Shown here one piece after another: positions 32,828-45,692 of a stretch of DNA of 64,000 bases. Below the pieces are notes generated by a model. That model did no database searches. It had not been told where the DNA came from and saw only the letters and a list, made by a program, of their open reading frames with translations. The DNA is from Ehretia macrophylla (Eukaryota > Streptophyta > Magnoliopsida > Boraginales > Ehretiaceae). How positions within the stretch are numbered: position 1 is the first letter of the stretch; each line of letters starts with the position of its first letter. Made by a program: the position numbers and the translations under genes. The stretch covers positions 96,778,850-96,842,849 of the forward strand of contig CM075770.1 of assembly GCA_037974665.1 (NCBI GenBank), given 5' to 3'.

Positions 32828-35800
32828 GTTTTTTTTTTTTGCTAAAAGCAAAGATTGTATTCATATCTCAAAAATATTTACAAAAGTTACATGTCCCTAG
32901 AGGGGCCTATCTAAAATGCATAGTATCTAGATTCCAGACTCTAATAATAGTCTGGTTCAAAAGATATTTTCTAATTTTCTTCACAGAGTAAAGTTTAGTT
33001 TTCACATCAAACAAAATATTTTCAAAAATATGGTCTTCGGTAAGTGTTTCATTATTGTACAACTGTTTGTTTATTTCTCTCCAAACAAGATAGATTAAGG
33101 CATTCAGAAATAATTTTGCAGCAGTGGACTGGAGAGTATATTTAACCGTGTTACACACAAACCAATTTGCAATTTGATCCCAACAAGTTAGTCCTCGAGG
33201 ACCAAAGATCATTTCCATCCTCGACACCAAATTCTTTTTGTGAAGGAACAAAGACAAAAGAGATGCTCTCTATCTTCGATTGAGGCCTGACAGAAAACAC
33301 ACAATGGATCAACGGTGAGACCCCAAGAAATGAGTCTATTCTTCACTGGTATACGATCCTTCCAAAAGAGCCAAGAGATGAAAGCATGTTTTGGCGTAGA
33401 GTGTTTAAACCAGGTGATATGGTGCCAATCAACATGGGGATATGACACCCGAATCAATTCCCAGGCAGCACGAGAAGACTATTTCCCATTAGGGGAGTTA
33501 GACCAAACAATTCTATCTTCAGAGTTACTATTTGGATAGATAGACCCCATATAATGTTAGATAGTAGAGAAGACCTGTGAGTGATCTGGCCAAATCCATT
33601 CTCCCTCATAAATGAAATCAGCCACAAAAGTACCTCTGCCAAAACCCATTGATGAGATGAGGTCTTCATTGAAACAGTTGCGCAATATACCCATCGGATG
33701 CCACTGGTCATCCCAGAACTTGGTTTTCCGCCCATCACCAATCTTATACACAATGAATTGTTTATAGAGATGTCTAAGCTAAAACAACTTCCGCCAAGCC
33801 CAAGAAGGATTGGAAAGAATAGGAATATCCCAAAGGCTGAAATTCTTCACATAGTTAGACTAAATCCAAGAGGCCCACATAGATTTTTGCTTCGTGTGAA
33901 GGATCCAAAGGTACCTCAATATCATAGCTTGGTTGACATCTCTCAACAATTTAATACCAAGACCTCCTTCTTCGATGGAAGAACAAACATCCAACTAGGC
34001 CACTTTCGTTTTCTTTCCACTATCTGTGTTACCACCCCAGAGAAAAGAAGCAAGTTTCTGTTCAATCGCATCAAGAACTCCTTTTGGGAGAATGAACATC
34101 CTTGTCCAAAAAGAATTAATGTTGCTCAACACTGATTTTACCAATTGAAGTCTACCCGCATAAGAAAGCCATTTATTAGTCCAACCATTGATACATTTTG
34201 TAATATGATCCATCAAGATATGGCAGTCGGATTTGTTGAGCCTACTTTGGATTAAGGGCACCCCAAGGTAGCGTAACGGAAGAGACCCCTTCTTAAATCC
34301 AATAGTATCAATAAGTTATGTCTCAAGAAGTTGATTACACCCACCAATAATGATCTCACTCTTTTCACTACTGACAGTGAGGCCCGACAACTTTTGAAAA
34401 TGATCTAAACTCTCTTTAAACATAGCCACTGAACTTGTATCCCCTTTGCAAAACAGGAGGATGTCATCCGCAAAACACAAATGACTCAGTTTCATGGATT
34501 TACATTTCGGGTGAAATTTAAAATTTCCCTTCTCAACTCCACAGTTAAGGATGCCTAAAAGAACTTCCATGCAGAGAACAAAAATATACGGAGAAATTGG
34601 ATCACCCTGTCTAAGACCTCTCGTGCCCAAAAAGAAACCCAAAGTGCCGCCATTGATAACCACTGAAAACTTCGGGGTAGTAATACATTCAGAAATCCAC
34701 TGCACAAAAACTTCTGGAAAGTTGAATGCCTTGAGAGTTGCGAGGACAAAGTCCCATCTGATAGAGTCATAGGCTTTGCGTAAGTCAACCTTCAACATGC
34801 ATCTAGGACTCGTACCTTTGTTATGATAGCCCCGAACAAGTTCTTGCCCCAAAAGGATATTATCCGAGATACTACGACCCTTAATGAAAGCATTTTGGTT
34901 ATCCCAAACAATACTGTTCATATGGGAACTCAGCCTGCTTGCCATGATTTTAGCAATGATCTTATAGAGTGTGTTGCAACAAGCAATCGGCCTAAAGTCA
35001 TTCAAATGGGAACTGTTAAGCTTCTTCGGAATAAGAACAAGTTTGGTTGCATTGATCTCTTTAAAGAGCTTGCCTGAATGGAAGAAAGCTTGAACAACCC
35101 TAGTAAGATCTCTACCCACAATGCTCCAGGAAGATTTAAAGAAATGAGAGTTATACTCGTCAGGACTAGGGCTCTTACTGCTAAGGATAGAGAAAATTGC
35201 CACCTTCACTTCCTCTATCGAGACTGGTCTAATGAGATCCATAGCCTGGTCTTGAGATAGAGTATTTCTCAAAAACTTCTTGATAACTGAAGGATCAGGG
35301 CAAGGATGCAAAGGCGGTGGACAGCCAGTGCCAATAAGGTTGATGAAGAACTGGGAAGCTTCTTGACTGATAGCTTCGGCTGAGTGTAAAACCTGCCCAA
35401 AGTCATTAGTAATTGAAGTAATGGCATTTCGAGAAGCCTAGCCCTTAGCAAAGTGGAAGAAGAATTTGGTGTTGGCATCTCCTTCATTCAACCACTGATT
35501 TTTTGCTTTTTGGCTCCAAATGCTTTCTTCTGAATTTGACAGATCAGTGATCTTAGAAGATAACTCATTTTCAATAGTAAAGTCAGCTTCCATTGCATTA
35601 TTAGAGAGGATTCTCTGCTGCACCTCCCAAAGTTGAGCTTTCAAAACTTCAATGTGGTGAGAGAGATTGGAAAAGTGCTATTTGTTGAGGATACGAAGAT
35701 CATGTTTGAGAAGCTTTAATTTGGAAACCACTTGATATGTATAGCTTCCTTGGATATTTGTGGCCCAAACATTCTGAACAATCTGGGAGTAGTTTGAGTT

Positions 35801-36400
35801 GTTAGTCCAAGCATCAAAAAACTTAAAAGGAATAATCTTACATTTCATATGTGCAAAAGGGCTGAGAATGAGAGCACAGTGATTAGAGAAGTCCGATGGT
35901 CCCAATATCAACTTTGAATCAGTGTACATCGAAACCCATTTATAATTCACAAATAGTCGATCAATTCTACTAGTCTTTAAAGCATCACCCTCGGCCTTGT
36001 TAGACCACGAGAACAGAGGGCCATTGGATTTGTGTTCCACCAGGTACAGATCATCAATGCATTCTTTGAACTCAAAAGCACCAAGAGGTAGCGAAATGCA
36101 ACCAAGATGATCCTCTACTCTAATAATTTCATTGAAGTCGCCACCAATACCCCACGGTTTACCAATCACCAAATTCTCCCACGAATAAAGTGATTGCCAA
36201 AGTTTCTTCCTATCAACACGATCATTGAAAGCATACACAAAGGTGAAAAAAAAATCCATTTTCCTCTCCAAATCAACAATGTGACATAAAATAGCTTGAG
36301 CATCAGCAGAATACGGTTGACCTGCACTTTCTTTTTATCCTGATCTGGACAAGAGAGCTTTTGTACACCGCAATCCTGATGCCTATTATATAAATTGTGT
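32828..36400 (-). mobile_element. 5'-truncated L1-type LINE
   Basis: The minus strand carries the 3' part of a plant L1-like LINE: endonuclease remnant, reverse transcriptase, zf-RVT region, 3' UTR and an A tail (T run at about 32828-32841 on the plus strand). ORF1 and the N-terminal half of the endonuclease are missing, as expected from incomplete reverse transcription. The upstream limit near 36400 is approximate. I could not find a convincing target duplication. Confidence 0.85.
32907..36330 (-). pseudogene. LINE ORF2: endonuclease, reverse transcriptase, zf-RVT
   Basis: Pieces in order on the minus strand: C-terminal half of an APE-type endonuclease (36330-35678) with GGDFNE, TSRIDR and SDFSNHCAL, where the usual SDH is disturbed; linker with WLNEGDANTKFFF (35644-35438); reverse transcriptase (35311-34316) with AYDSIRWDF, LRQGDPISPYIF and the catalytic FADD; thumb region (34261-33995) with WLSYAGRLQLVKSVL; zf-RVT (33457-33209) with FKHSTPKHAFISWL and CVFC. 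Frames are broken by a handful of stops and small indels. The order and motifs are those of plant L1 elements. The protein would nick the target and copy the element RNA there. Confidence 0.88.
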
Positions 36401-38367
36401 AGTATTTCAGTTGGCTTCTGACGTGGGACCATTTTTAACTAATCTGCATATCTTAAAAAAAAAAAAAAAAAACTTTAAAATATATTTTAATATCATTTTG
36501 CAATGGTTGTTTTGTACAAACAGCACATGGGGGCACATGGTCACTCGTTGGATGGTTCCTCTCAATCCCCTTAAATGCGGCGCTACAGCAATGATACATA
36601 ATCGCAAATTGGGCAACATAATCATTGTGAATGTTCCTCTCAATGATACATGCACATAATCGCAAATTGGGCAACATAAAATTTTCGATTTATAGATTTC
36701 TACTCTTTCTTTGTATTTGATTGTGTTCGGTGTGCCAAATAATTCCTCCCCATTTTTTACCAAATTTGGTCTCTTGTAATGTTATAATAATTATGATAAA
36801 ATAATTTGATCAATTCACTCTTTTAATTTTCACTCATAATATTATAACGAAATGTGATAGCCTTTTTATCACTTGTAAGTTATCTTTTACAAGAATTTAA
36901 AGTATAGACCACCAGACATTTGGTCTAGTAATATGCTCCTTACTCTAGGAACAAGAGCTTACGACGTCTTTTGATATGTGTGGTGCGACTGCCTCCCATG
37001 GGTCAGAAAAAGAATTTAATGTTAAGGCCTGGACTTTTCGTTCACAGTAAATATCATGTTGCTATAGGAATATTTCTTCGAGGTGAAAAGCGTACGTTCA
37101 CAGAGTTGATGCACTCCCTCACCGTTTTATATACCACCCCGATTAGGAATAAATAATACAATGATGGGTTCTTCTTCTATGAAGCATGTGATAAATCTGT
37201 TACAGACACATAGATAAAAAGTGATTTAATTAGTTGACAAATATCAATAATTTGTCATAAATGGAGACATTATAGTAATTTATTTAAAATTCTATAAGAC
37301 CAAATTAATAAAAAGAGAAACTTCTAACATTTTGACATGACATGTCTGTACGATACAGACTAACCAACGTGAATTAATCTCATAAAATAACAACTTGACA
37401 TGTGACTGTGACAAATTTATCACATATTTCATAGAAGAATTTTCCTACAATGATAAACTAACGTAAACATAAATGGAAAGGATCTGTCACCTTCTTTATA
37501 TGCGGTTGCAATCTACTGTCTTCTCACTCTAGTGATTTTAGTAACCAAATCGTCACGTATCGCTATATCCGGAACCTTAGCAAAAGGTCCCCTACCTATA
37601 CATATGATATTCATGATACAAGTATTACTGCAAATCTATCTTAGACTAATTATATTGTCCTTCACCTTAGAGATTTTAGTAATCAATTCGTCATGGACCA
37701 CAATTTTCCTATATCCAAACGCTTAGCTGAGAGACTTCTACCTACACGAGATGCACTTAAACCTATTGTGTACTAACATATAACATCCATGACACAAGTC
37801 CATTGTATAAGTGAATACTATTGCAAATCCACCCTACCAGACTAATTATACCGAGCCATTATGACTTGTCGACCTTGTGTAATTGGATGGCCTTGCTCTC
37901 AACCTCTAAGGACTGGACAATGCATGAGCGTTCTACACTCAGCCTATGACAAAATACCTATTCATAGAATAATTCTTCTAGGCCTTCAAAAATCAGCAAA
38001 TTGATCGTGAGTACACTTATCCAGAGTAATGTTTCAAAATGGGATTATTGGTACAAGAAATGCACTGCAGGAGGGCATGTTCCTTCTCTATGCTCTATAA
38101 TCTAATATCAACACAGAAAAGCACAGCAGAAAATAAAAATTACATGTTATCGTTAGCAAAGGAGAATATACAAAATTACATGTGATCGTTCACAAATAAT
38201 GAACGTAATTGAACAACAGAGTGCATTCGAGGTTTCTGCGGCCAGTCAAGTGCGACTTTCCCCTCCGAGACCTAATTGCGCCGGCTTAGAATTAGAAAAA
38301 CCAATTCAACCAAATCAAGACGAGTCGATCTCCGTATCCCCCATTACCTCTTTGCACAATATCAAAC
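36401..38367. other. Intergenic DNA downstream of the RINGv gene
   Basis: No gene recognised. Contains an A tract at 36453-36470, a duplicated CGCAAATTGGGCAACATAA (about 36602 and 36660) and a diverged tandem duplication at 37529-37852. The last bases before 38368 must hold the 3' UTR of the RINGv gene. Confidence 0.5.
37529..37852. repeat. Diverged tandem duplication of about 150 bp
   Basis: Two units start with GATTTTAGTAA-C-AA-TCGTCA (about 37535 and 37671) and end with CTTAGACTAATTAT / ACCAGACTAATTAT. Substitutions and short indels separate them. Confidence 0.6.
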
Positions 38368-41300
38368 TTACAGAAGACCAAGTGATTTCAGCTGCTGAAC
38401 ATGCTCCGGTGGGAGAGGTGGAGGCGACCAATCAGACCCCGTCACCTCACCATCGACATCCTCCACGACATACTCCTGAACACCGAGTATAAGAATTGAC
38501 ACTTTCATGAATTGAAAACTGGACCAAAGTTTTAACTATCTTGTCCGACACAAAATCCACATAATTCTAGATCCATAAAGCTAATATCTAATTCTCATAC
38601 GAACCGGATTATATTAACTTTCATTTTAGCAGTACACTATGATCATACCATAAGCATGAGCAATTGGAGATTCAAGAAACTTACATCGACAAAGAAATTG
38701 AAGCAAAATAGATATAGAAGACATACAGAATTGGGCCCTGAGGTTTGTGAGACTCCCCCACTCAGCATCTATTATAAATTCGTCTATTTCAAATTTTGAA
38801 GTGACATAAAGATACCGAGTCACGAGGCCAGTTTGAAAGTAAAGGTTTTAATGATATACAATATCGAGTATAAAAGCTAATGGTTCAATGGTTCCACCAA
38901 TAGGAAGATCTCCGCGGCCACAATAAGGGAGAATTAATAGGGAAAAATAAATAAATAAATAAAACAGAATCTTTTGCTAGCTCTTGACTTCTATAAACTG
39001 AATTACTTAAAAAAAGAATGTATTCTTGACTCTGATATCAATACACTGGAAAATATCAACTTTGTAACGAGCTTGCAAAGACCTCTTTCAATTTGTCAAT
39101 AATCTTTTAAATTCAACTGAAGAGAGACAAACTGAATTCTCACCAGTCACCAGAACCCAAAGAACCAAATATAGGAACGAGGACTTTGACGAATGTTAGA
39201 TCAATAGGTCTTTTTATTAGTATGGCAGCTTCTACCACTGTTCTTAGATAATGTAAGCCAGATCCTGAGAAATGACCAATAAAATCTTAAGGATAAGTTA
39301 AAGAGAAAGTGATATAAACTTAATATACCCTAGAGGGAATTACTTATTGACTAAAAGATGGTAACAGAAAGCTAGGCTAGTGCTGGATGCCTTGGTTCAA
39401 CTGCCGGCTTTTTCACATTACATATTAACATAATGACCACAAAAGCATTCAAGGGCATATTAGAGAGAAACAAGTGAAACCCACTCACTTTTGTTAGCAT
39501 TCTTTTAGCAAGGATGTGATAGTGTCGCTGCCAAATTCTTTGCCCTACCATTGTAGCAACTAGCACACTGTAGAATATGCCAATCACAGTAAAAAGTCCG
39601 AGGAAGATCAAAGCCATTATAAATAATAATGGCATCCCAGCTTCTCCAGCACCACTTAAGCAACCACATTCACCAGCTGCACCAGCACAACTCTCAGAGC
39701 ATGCAGTGCAGTCAGTCCACATACAAAGAGTGCCAGGCAAATGGCAGTCCGCGCACATTCTGCAAGGGTCACAAACAATATTAATCTAACTCTTCCAACA
39801 AGTACTATCTCCAAGAAAATAAGGTGGAGGTACATTCAAAGGAATATATATCATTTAACCTATCATGACCCAGTAGTTAGTAATTAGGAGTATACACAGA
39901 GTCAAACATAAATATGAAATAATTGCAAGGTGGGAACTGAGTCAGAAAATGCAGAATAGCCAGAGTTACATTATATAGAAATTAGCAACTGCATGTCAAG
40001 CAGAGATAAAGAACTCAAGACACATCATGCAAGGACGAAATGGGATTCAATTATGTTACATAAAAAGCGCTGATGCTTTCGCAGAGATATGAATACTATA
40101 CATATTCTCTATATTCGAATTGTTTAAACAGTAATAACTCAAGGGAAATATTGCATGTATCCATTAAGAAACAACATTTTCCCCCCCTTGCACAATGGCA
40201 AGCACGACCACTCGAACTTGAAAGAATCACCTCTAATTTTTCAAAACAACAATTTTCCTTTCATTTCCATAAAGCAACAAATGAAAGGAAACACACTTCA
40301 TTTCCTTGCCAGTGGACACTTCTTTCAATTACCACTACACTGAAAATAAAAGTATAATGTAAATGATTTCATTTGCTTAGCAAAAGCCAATTTTGTAATG
40401 TAAGGAAAAGAAAAGCTATCTATGTATTCTTTTCCACACTCTTGCATATGAAAAATGAGCCGCAATGAGTAAGAAAGTTGCAGCAATAATATCATCATAA
40501 CAAACTGGGGGAGATGCAAAGATACACTCTCATGGTTACAATAGTCATACCCAGGCTGACAGCAACAAAGACACAATTCTCTGCATGGCTGAGCCAAATC
40601 ATTGCGAACTCTTTGATCATAACAAGTTATGAAGCACCCAGACAACCCCAGCAAAGCAAAGAACAATAACGCCCCTGCAGAAAGCGTAACAAGAACATGA
40701 GACCTCACACCAATATGTCTTTTACTGAATAAATATAGTACTAGTAATAAATTTGTTAAAAGATTCGTCTCATAATTTTTGACACCCAATCTTTTTCTAT
40801 TCTTCATGAGGAGCAAGAATCACTTATATATTTGCCTACATAAAGAAAGTTTCTACACCATCTCCAAATTCCATGAAGGGAAACTTAATAATTAAAGTTT
40901 GGTTACTCCATACTTAATGCTACAACAATGGAACATAAATCAGATACAAAATATTTCACTTAATTTCAGGATCCGAGTACATCAATTGCTTCATCCATGT
41001 GATTCTCCTTTACATAAGAATTTTCAAACAAGAGTATAAAGAACATTAGGGTATCCTCAATGGGGGCTTTATAATGCAATAATGACTACTTTTTAGCAAA
41101 TATAGAGACTCTTGAGGAAAAAAATCAACACCAATGGACAATATAGAACCCCAAATCCAATCTTTTGTTTCAAAGTTAACAAATTTCAACAAAAATAGAG
41201 ATTAGGTTCTATTTTCTTCAACAAATTTGTTGAAGAAAATGGAGCCTCAAGAAAAAGACAAAAATTTAGAGCCCACATGGGTCTCTTCCAAATCAGATTT

Positions 41301-44300
41301 GACCACATGGGTCTCTTCAACAAATCAGATTTGACATCTGACTGACAACTTTAACCAAAAAAAAAAAAAGTTGGCAACTTAAAAAAAATGGAACATTATC
41401 TTGCGGGTCCCACCATGGATCTTTAAATTTAGAGCCCCTCACTGGGGATGATTTTTTTTAAGAGATCTTAAAAAACACATGGGTCTCTAAATGGGGCTCT
41501 AAAAAAGTAACAGGGCTCTAAATTTATTTTTAGAGCCCTACAATTTAAAACCTCTATTGAGGATAGCCTTAGGAACTAACCATCATCAATAAGGTTACTT
41601 TAAGAAGATGAGTATAACAAATACTAAGCACTACCATTTAAGCAATAGACAACATGATAATTGATATGAAGCTCAGAAGGTTTTACCGCATATGTAATAA
41701 AAGCTAACTCCACTATCAAAATAGACAACATGATCATTGATATGAAGCTCAGAAGGTTTTACCGCATATGTAATAAAAGCTAACTCCACTATCAAAACCC
41801 CATGCCAGACGAAGCCAGTATTTCTGGTAACCATCTATCAGAGAAACAATATACCCCAATGAAACAATGACCTGTAACAAGTAAAATTAATGGGAATCAG
41901 CGACAGTAGTCACCAGAAACCAGGTGTTGCAGTGTCTCAAAGATAATAAATGCAATCAAAGGAAAAACAAGAAAAGAACTTTCAGGAAGAGGGCAAATGA
42001 CCTACAAGCTGAACAGCGAGGAAGATAAATAAAATGTCTCTGGTCACAAAAAAACGGAACTTCAGGGTTCTCCATCTCCTACTTGCAAGGACATGAACTC
42101 TCAAATGATAAGGAGCCTTGCAAGTTGTGCAATGAGCAAAGGCAAACCCTTCCTACAGAAAAGCAAGTACAAGATTTATCAGATGAATTCGTATCTAAAT
42201 ATGCTTTCGGCATAAAGGTTAAATGTTTAAAGTACAATGATCATCCAAAATGATTATAAAAAAAGACAAAGGCATACACAGGGACATATATAAGTATAAA
42301 GAGAAATGCCATAATTTATCCGCACTACTGGAAAAGGATATCTGTCGCAATGAGTAGCCATGTATTCTCCACTGTTAAGTTTTATAGTTTCTACACAATA
42401 AGTTGAAAACCATCATCACCTAATAGACAATAATAAAATGGCAAAACAAAATTGCATGCATTAGCATTCTGTATAACATATTCCAGCGGCTAATGGTTCT
42501 ATCATGTGTTATCATGTTAAAAGTCAGCATGAGAAGAAACCTGAGAGCTTGACCATCATTCCCTTTTAAATAGAATACTATAATTAACATCTATATAAGG
42601 TAAAACAGCTAGTGATCAGCTTGTTTGCCAACACCGTCATTACTTAATTTTCAGAGTCCAAATTTAATCACAATAGATACAACAAAAAGTCACAATGTTT
42701 ATTTCAACAGTTACTTATCCAGTAATCAATTCTAAAGCAGAAGGTACTATTAATCCAGCAACTTTAAGACTAGCACATGATCTTTTTGAACATCCCTTCC
42801 CTTTTCTTAGTGTTCAAACATTGAACTGAATGCTGAGAAAGATTTCAGTAGTAAAATGCTGTATGCCTTATTACCAGAAATCAGACAAGTCATCATTTGT
42901 TCCATCTAAAGATTCTCCTTACATGCATAATTGAAGTTACAGCTATGAGTTAAGGCTCCATCAACATGTCAGACAAGACAAGAGAAAATAATATACAAGA
43001 CATCATTAAATAAAGTAAAACATTGAAACAAATATGTAGGAAATATTTATATATTTTTGTACCTTCACAGCGCGCCAATGGTCAAGACATTCCCGATGAA
43101 CAAACTTAGATGTACCTTTGCACTTGCAAGGTGCAATAAAATCCCTACCTGAAAAGAAGACATGTGGAAGCATAAAAGTCATTAATGACATGCTTCATAT
43201 CAACTTTAAAAAAATAAAAAATAAAAAAAGTTGACATGGACTGCTTGACAGAATGACACAATTGAATCTAACTTCTTCTGTGAGTGTCCAAGCACAACAA
43301 GTGAACTTCAACAAGAGCGTAAGAGAAAAAGGTCATCAGCCAAACACTGGGAACAAACCTTATCAGTTTCAAGAATATGATTGCAGCACTACATAGAAAC
43401 CGAGAGCCACTGTTGGATCAGAAACCTAATTTTCTGGGAATTTGTTCCTCTATATAATAGAATGACAAAGTGTCTGGTGAAATTCAGAAAGTTTAAAAGT
43501 TAAGAACCATTGGTTTTTGAACAAGTTTGAAAAGAGCAAATTTGACGAACTTATCCTTGCACTCTAAAACTATTTCGCCAATTGACTAGAAATACAATTA
43601 CCTTCTACAACCACATTTTGGCAATGAAAAGGAAAATCATTTCCACAAATTAAAAGAAGCAAAATGAGCTAGCTGTATCACAAGAAATTGAGAATTCAAT
43701 ACATTTCTAATATTCGCTCAACAAATGAATATGACTCAACACATCAATCACGCATGTAAACCTCCTGATAATTACATCAGAATGACAAAAACCCATAAAT
43801 ACGAACAAATTTCCTCAGTTGATTAGTACGGAAAACCCATGTAATTGAGTAACTTTTCCATTACATCAACAATTCACACACAATTCCATTAAAATTACCA
43901 GATATCAAACAAAATGGAAAATGTTGCTACACATTTCTTTTCACCTTCAGCTAACATGAAAACACCAAGAAAGCATAGAAAATTGCACAAACATCTCAAA
44001 ATAGAAACCTTGCCCAAAACATAATTAAACAATCAGCAAAACCCAAATTCAATCCCACACAATAATCATACTAAAGTTGCTTGCTTTACATTTTAGCATG
44101 TATCAATAAAACTGAATAAGTAAATGCCGTAAAGTAGTCAAATAAATTCCACTATGCGGAAGGGTTACACGGCTGTTTTTACCACTCGAAGTAGTGACCT
44201 CCAATCACAAGATGACAACTTTACCGAAGCCCACTTAAAAAAATAAAAATAAAAAAAGAAAGAAAGAAAAATGTTACCGTCAGTTTCGAGACAAATTCGA

Positions 44301-44401
44301 CATTGAATTTGCTCGTCGGGACCGGCTTCGAGGTCGATTTCGGTGGTCGGAGTGATGGGAGAAGGAGCGATCAGAGGAGAAGAGTCTGAGTGATCACCCA
44401 T
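38368..44401 (-). CDS. RINGv (MARCH-type) multi-membrane E3 ubiquitin ligase, 7 exons
   Basis: Coding exons: 44401-44278, 43148-43063, 42152-42006, 41871-41763, 40674-40551, 39759-39489, 38475-38368. All introns are GT-AG, all phases agree, and the sum is 969 bases (322 residues plus TAA). A C4HC3 RING-variant domain lies near the N-terminus: C34 X2 C37 X11 C49 X C51 X7 H59 X2 C62 X15 C78 X2 C81, with the usual W after the H/C pair. Hydrophobic segments follow at about 109-132, 157-176 and 240-265. Between the last two is a cysteine-rich loop ([12 protein letters not shown] onward). The tail ends [12 protein letters not shown]. The RINGv domain recruits an E2 and ubiquitinates membrane cargo; the specific target is unknown. 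Intron 4 (40675-41762) carries a MITE and part of a 76-bp duplication. No frame damage is seen. Confidence 0.93.
41049..41568. mobile_element. Harbinger-type MITE, copy 3, in an intron
   Basis: 520 bp inside intron 4 of the RINGv gene. TIRs GGGTATCCTCAATGGGGGC and GGCTATCCTCAATAGAGG, flanked by TTA on both sides (41046-41048, 41569-41571). The interior contains AGAGCCC repeats and a 30-bp duplicated CACATGGGTCTCTTC stretch (41275-41335). Confidence 0.85.
41646..41797. repeat. 76-bp tandem duplication spanning a splice donor
   Basis: Copies at 41646-41721 and 41722-41797 differ at one base (GATAATTG / GATCATTG). Each contains the last 35 coding bases of exon 4 and the GT donor, read on the minus strand. 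The gene-proximal copy (exon end 41763) keeps the reading frame. Use of the second donor (exon end 41687) would add 76 bases and shift the frame. Confidence 0.92.
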
Positions 44402-45152
44402 TTTGTTCTTTTCCTTTGACTCCGAAATGGAAAAAAAAAAAAAAAAAAGGAGAGATTGCTAATTTTTTTTCTCAATCAAATTTGTCCATATAGAGAAACA
44501 GAACCTAAAAGTCTCTTCAACTATAATTTTTTCCTTTGGATAGCTGGAAGGGTTTCCTCTCCTTTTTTTTTTTTTTTTTTTCCAAGGTTTTGAGGTTTTG
44601 ATGATATCAAGGCAAGAAGAACCTTGAGCTAGTTTTTGATGTTGTATATTTTAAGAATGGGTCTCGATAATTTTTGCATACAATAATCATATATTTAAAC
44701 TAAATGACCAGTGGTATGGCAAATTATATTACGACTGCTAAATTCTTAATATAGTCAATTATGTTTTGAATATTATAGTCAATTAAGTATTTAAAGCGGT
44801 CTCTATTATGATTGTTTTTTTTTAAAATTAAAATACAATAAAAAAGAGACATATCATCGTATACTTGCTATTTTTGGAGAATAATTTGGAGGTTTGAATA
44901 CAATTAGGGACTAATTTTAAAATTATAGTAAAACGTTAGTGATCAATTTTAAAATATGGAAAATGGTTTTGCAAGTGTATTTGGTGATTTTCCTTTCACA
45001 TTTAACAAAAAGACAGCAGGAGGAATCAAATCGATGATTTTTGTAAAATAATGAGAACTCATAATCTGCCTTTTGTAACAATAAGGATAAACTGGAAAAT
45101 CCAAGTTAACAATAAGTACTATTAGTGAAATTTATTCATGTGAAGTAGAATT
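44402..45152. other. Promoter side of the RINGv gene
   Basis: Upstream region of the minus-strand gene: an A run at 44432-44449 and a T run at 44563-44582 with AT-rich DNA beyond. No clear TATA box chosen. Confidence 0.45.
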
Positions 45153-45157
45153 GATGG

Positions 45158-45610
45158 TGATATGAGGTAAAATCCCGACCTCAAACATAATTATAAAAAT
45201 ACCCCCAAGATAGAATATAGAAAGGAGCTCACGAGCAACCTTGGTCCGAGGCCTTCTTGTCCCGAGGCCCAAGGTTCTCATTGTACACATACAACAATAT
45301 CTGAGTGCTCGGGAATAAAGACAAATCTTGGAGATTTCAGGAAAAGTTGTTGTAACTAACTCTGACACAATAGTAGATAATCAAATAGGAGAAAGAAAAT
45401 AGAATCTCCCACAAAAGTATAAATAGCACTCTCACATTCAAAAAAAAAGGTAACTCACACATTCTATACATTTTTCTTCAAAGCTTATCTTTCTTCTTCA
45501 TCAAGTAAATCACCAACTTGACTGTCGGAGTGCTCACGTGGGCTTAACCCACAGTGCTCGTTTTGGAGGGTCTAGCCCAGTTCAGTTCTCTAGAATTTTC
45601 TACCTTAATA
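45158..45610 (+). repeat. 5' LTR of the Tat element
   Basis: 453 bp, matched by 56970-57413 with scattered substitutions and short indels. Contains a TATA box (TATAAATAG) at 45418-45426. Confidence 0.92.
45418..45426 (+). promoter_or_regulatory. LTR TATA box
   Basis: TATAAATAG in the 5' LTR, kept at the same place in the 3' LTR (57223-57231). Confidence 0.75.
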
Positions 45611-45612
45611 GG

Positions 45613-45631
45613 TTGGCGCTATTTGTGGGAA
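45613..45631 (+). other. Primer binding site of the Tat element
   Basis: TTGGCGCTATTTGTGGGAA starts two bases after the LTR. It resembles the TTGGCGCC-type primer sites of Tat elements, with a substitution after TTGGCGC. Confidence 0.65.
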
Positions 45632-45692
45632 ACGAGAGATTGCTCACTGAGATCACCACCATAGTTCAAACAAGAAGCCACAAACAAGCCAC

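Noticed and set aside
33315..33539. Plus-strand ORFs across the LINE (also 33698-34135 and 34551-34772)
   Set aside because: They are antisense to the reverse transcriptase and zf-RVT frames and have no domain.
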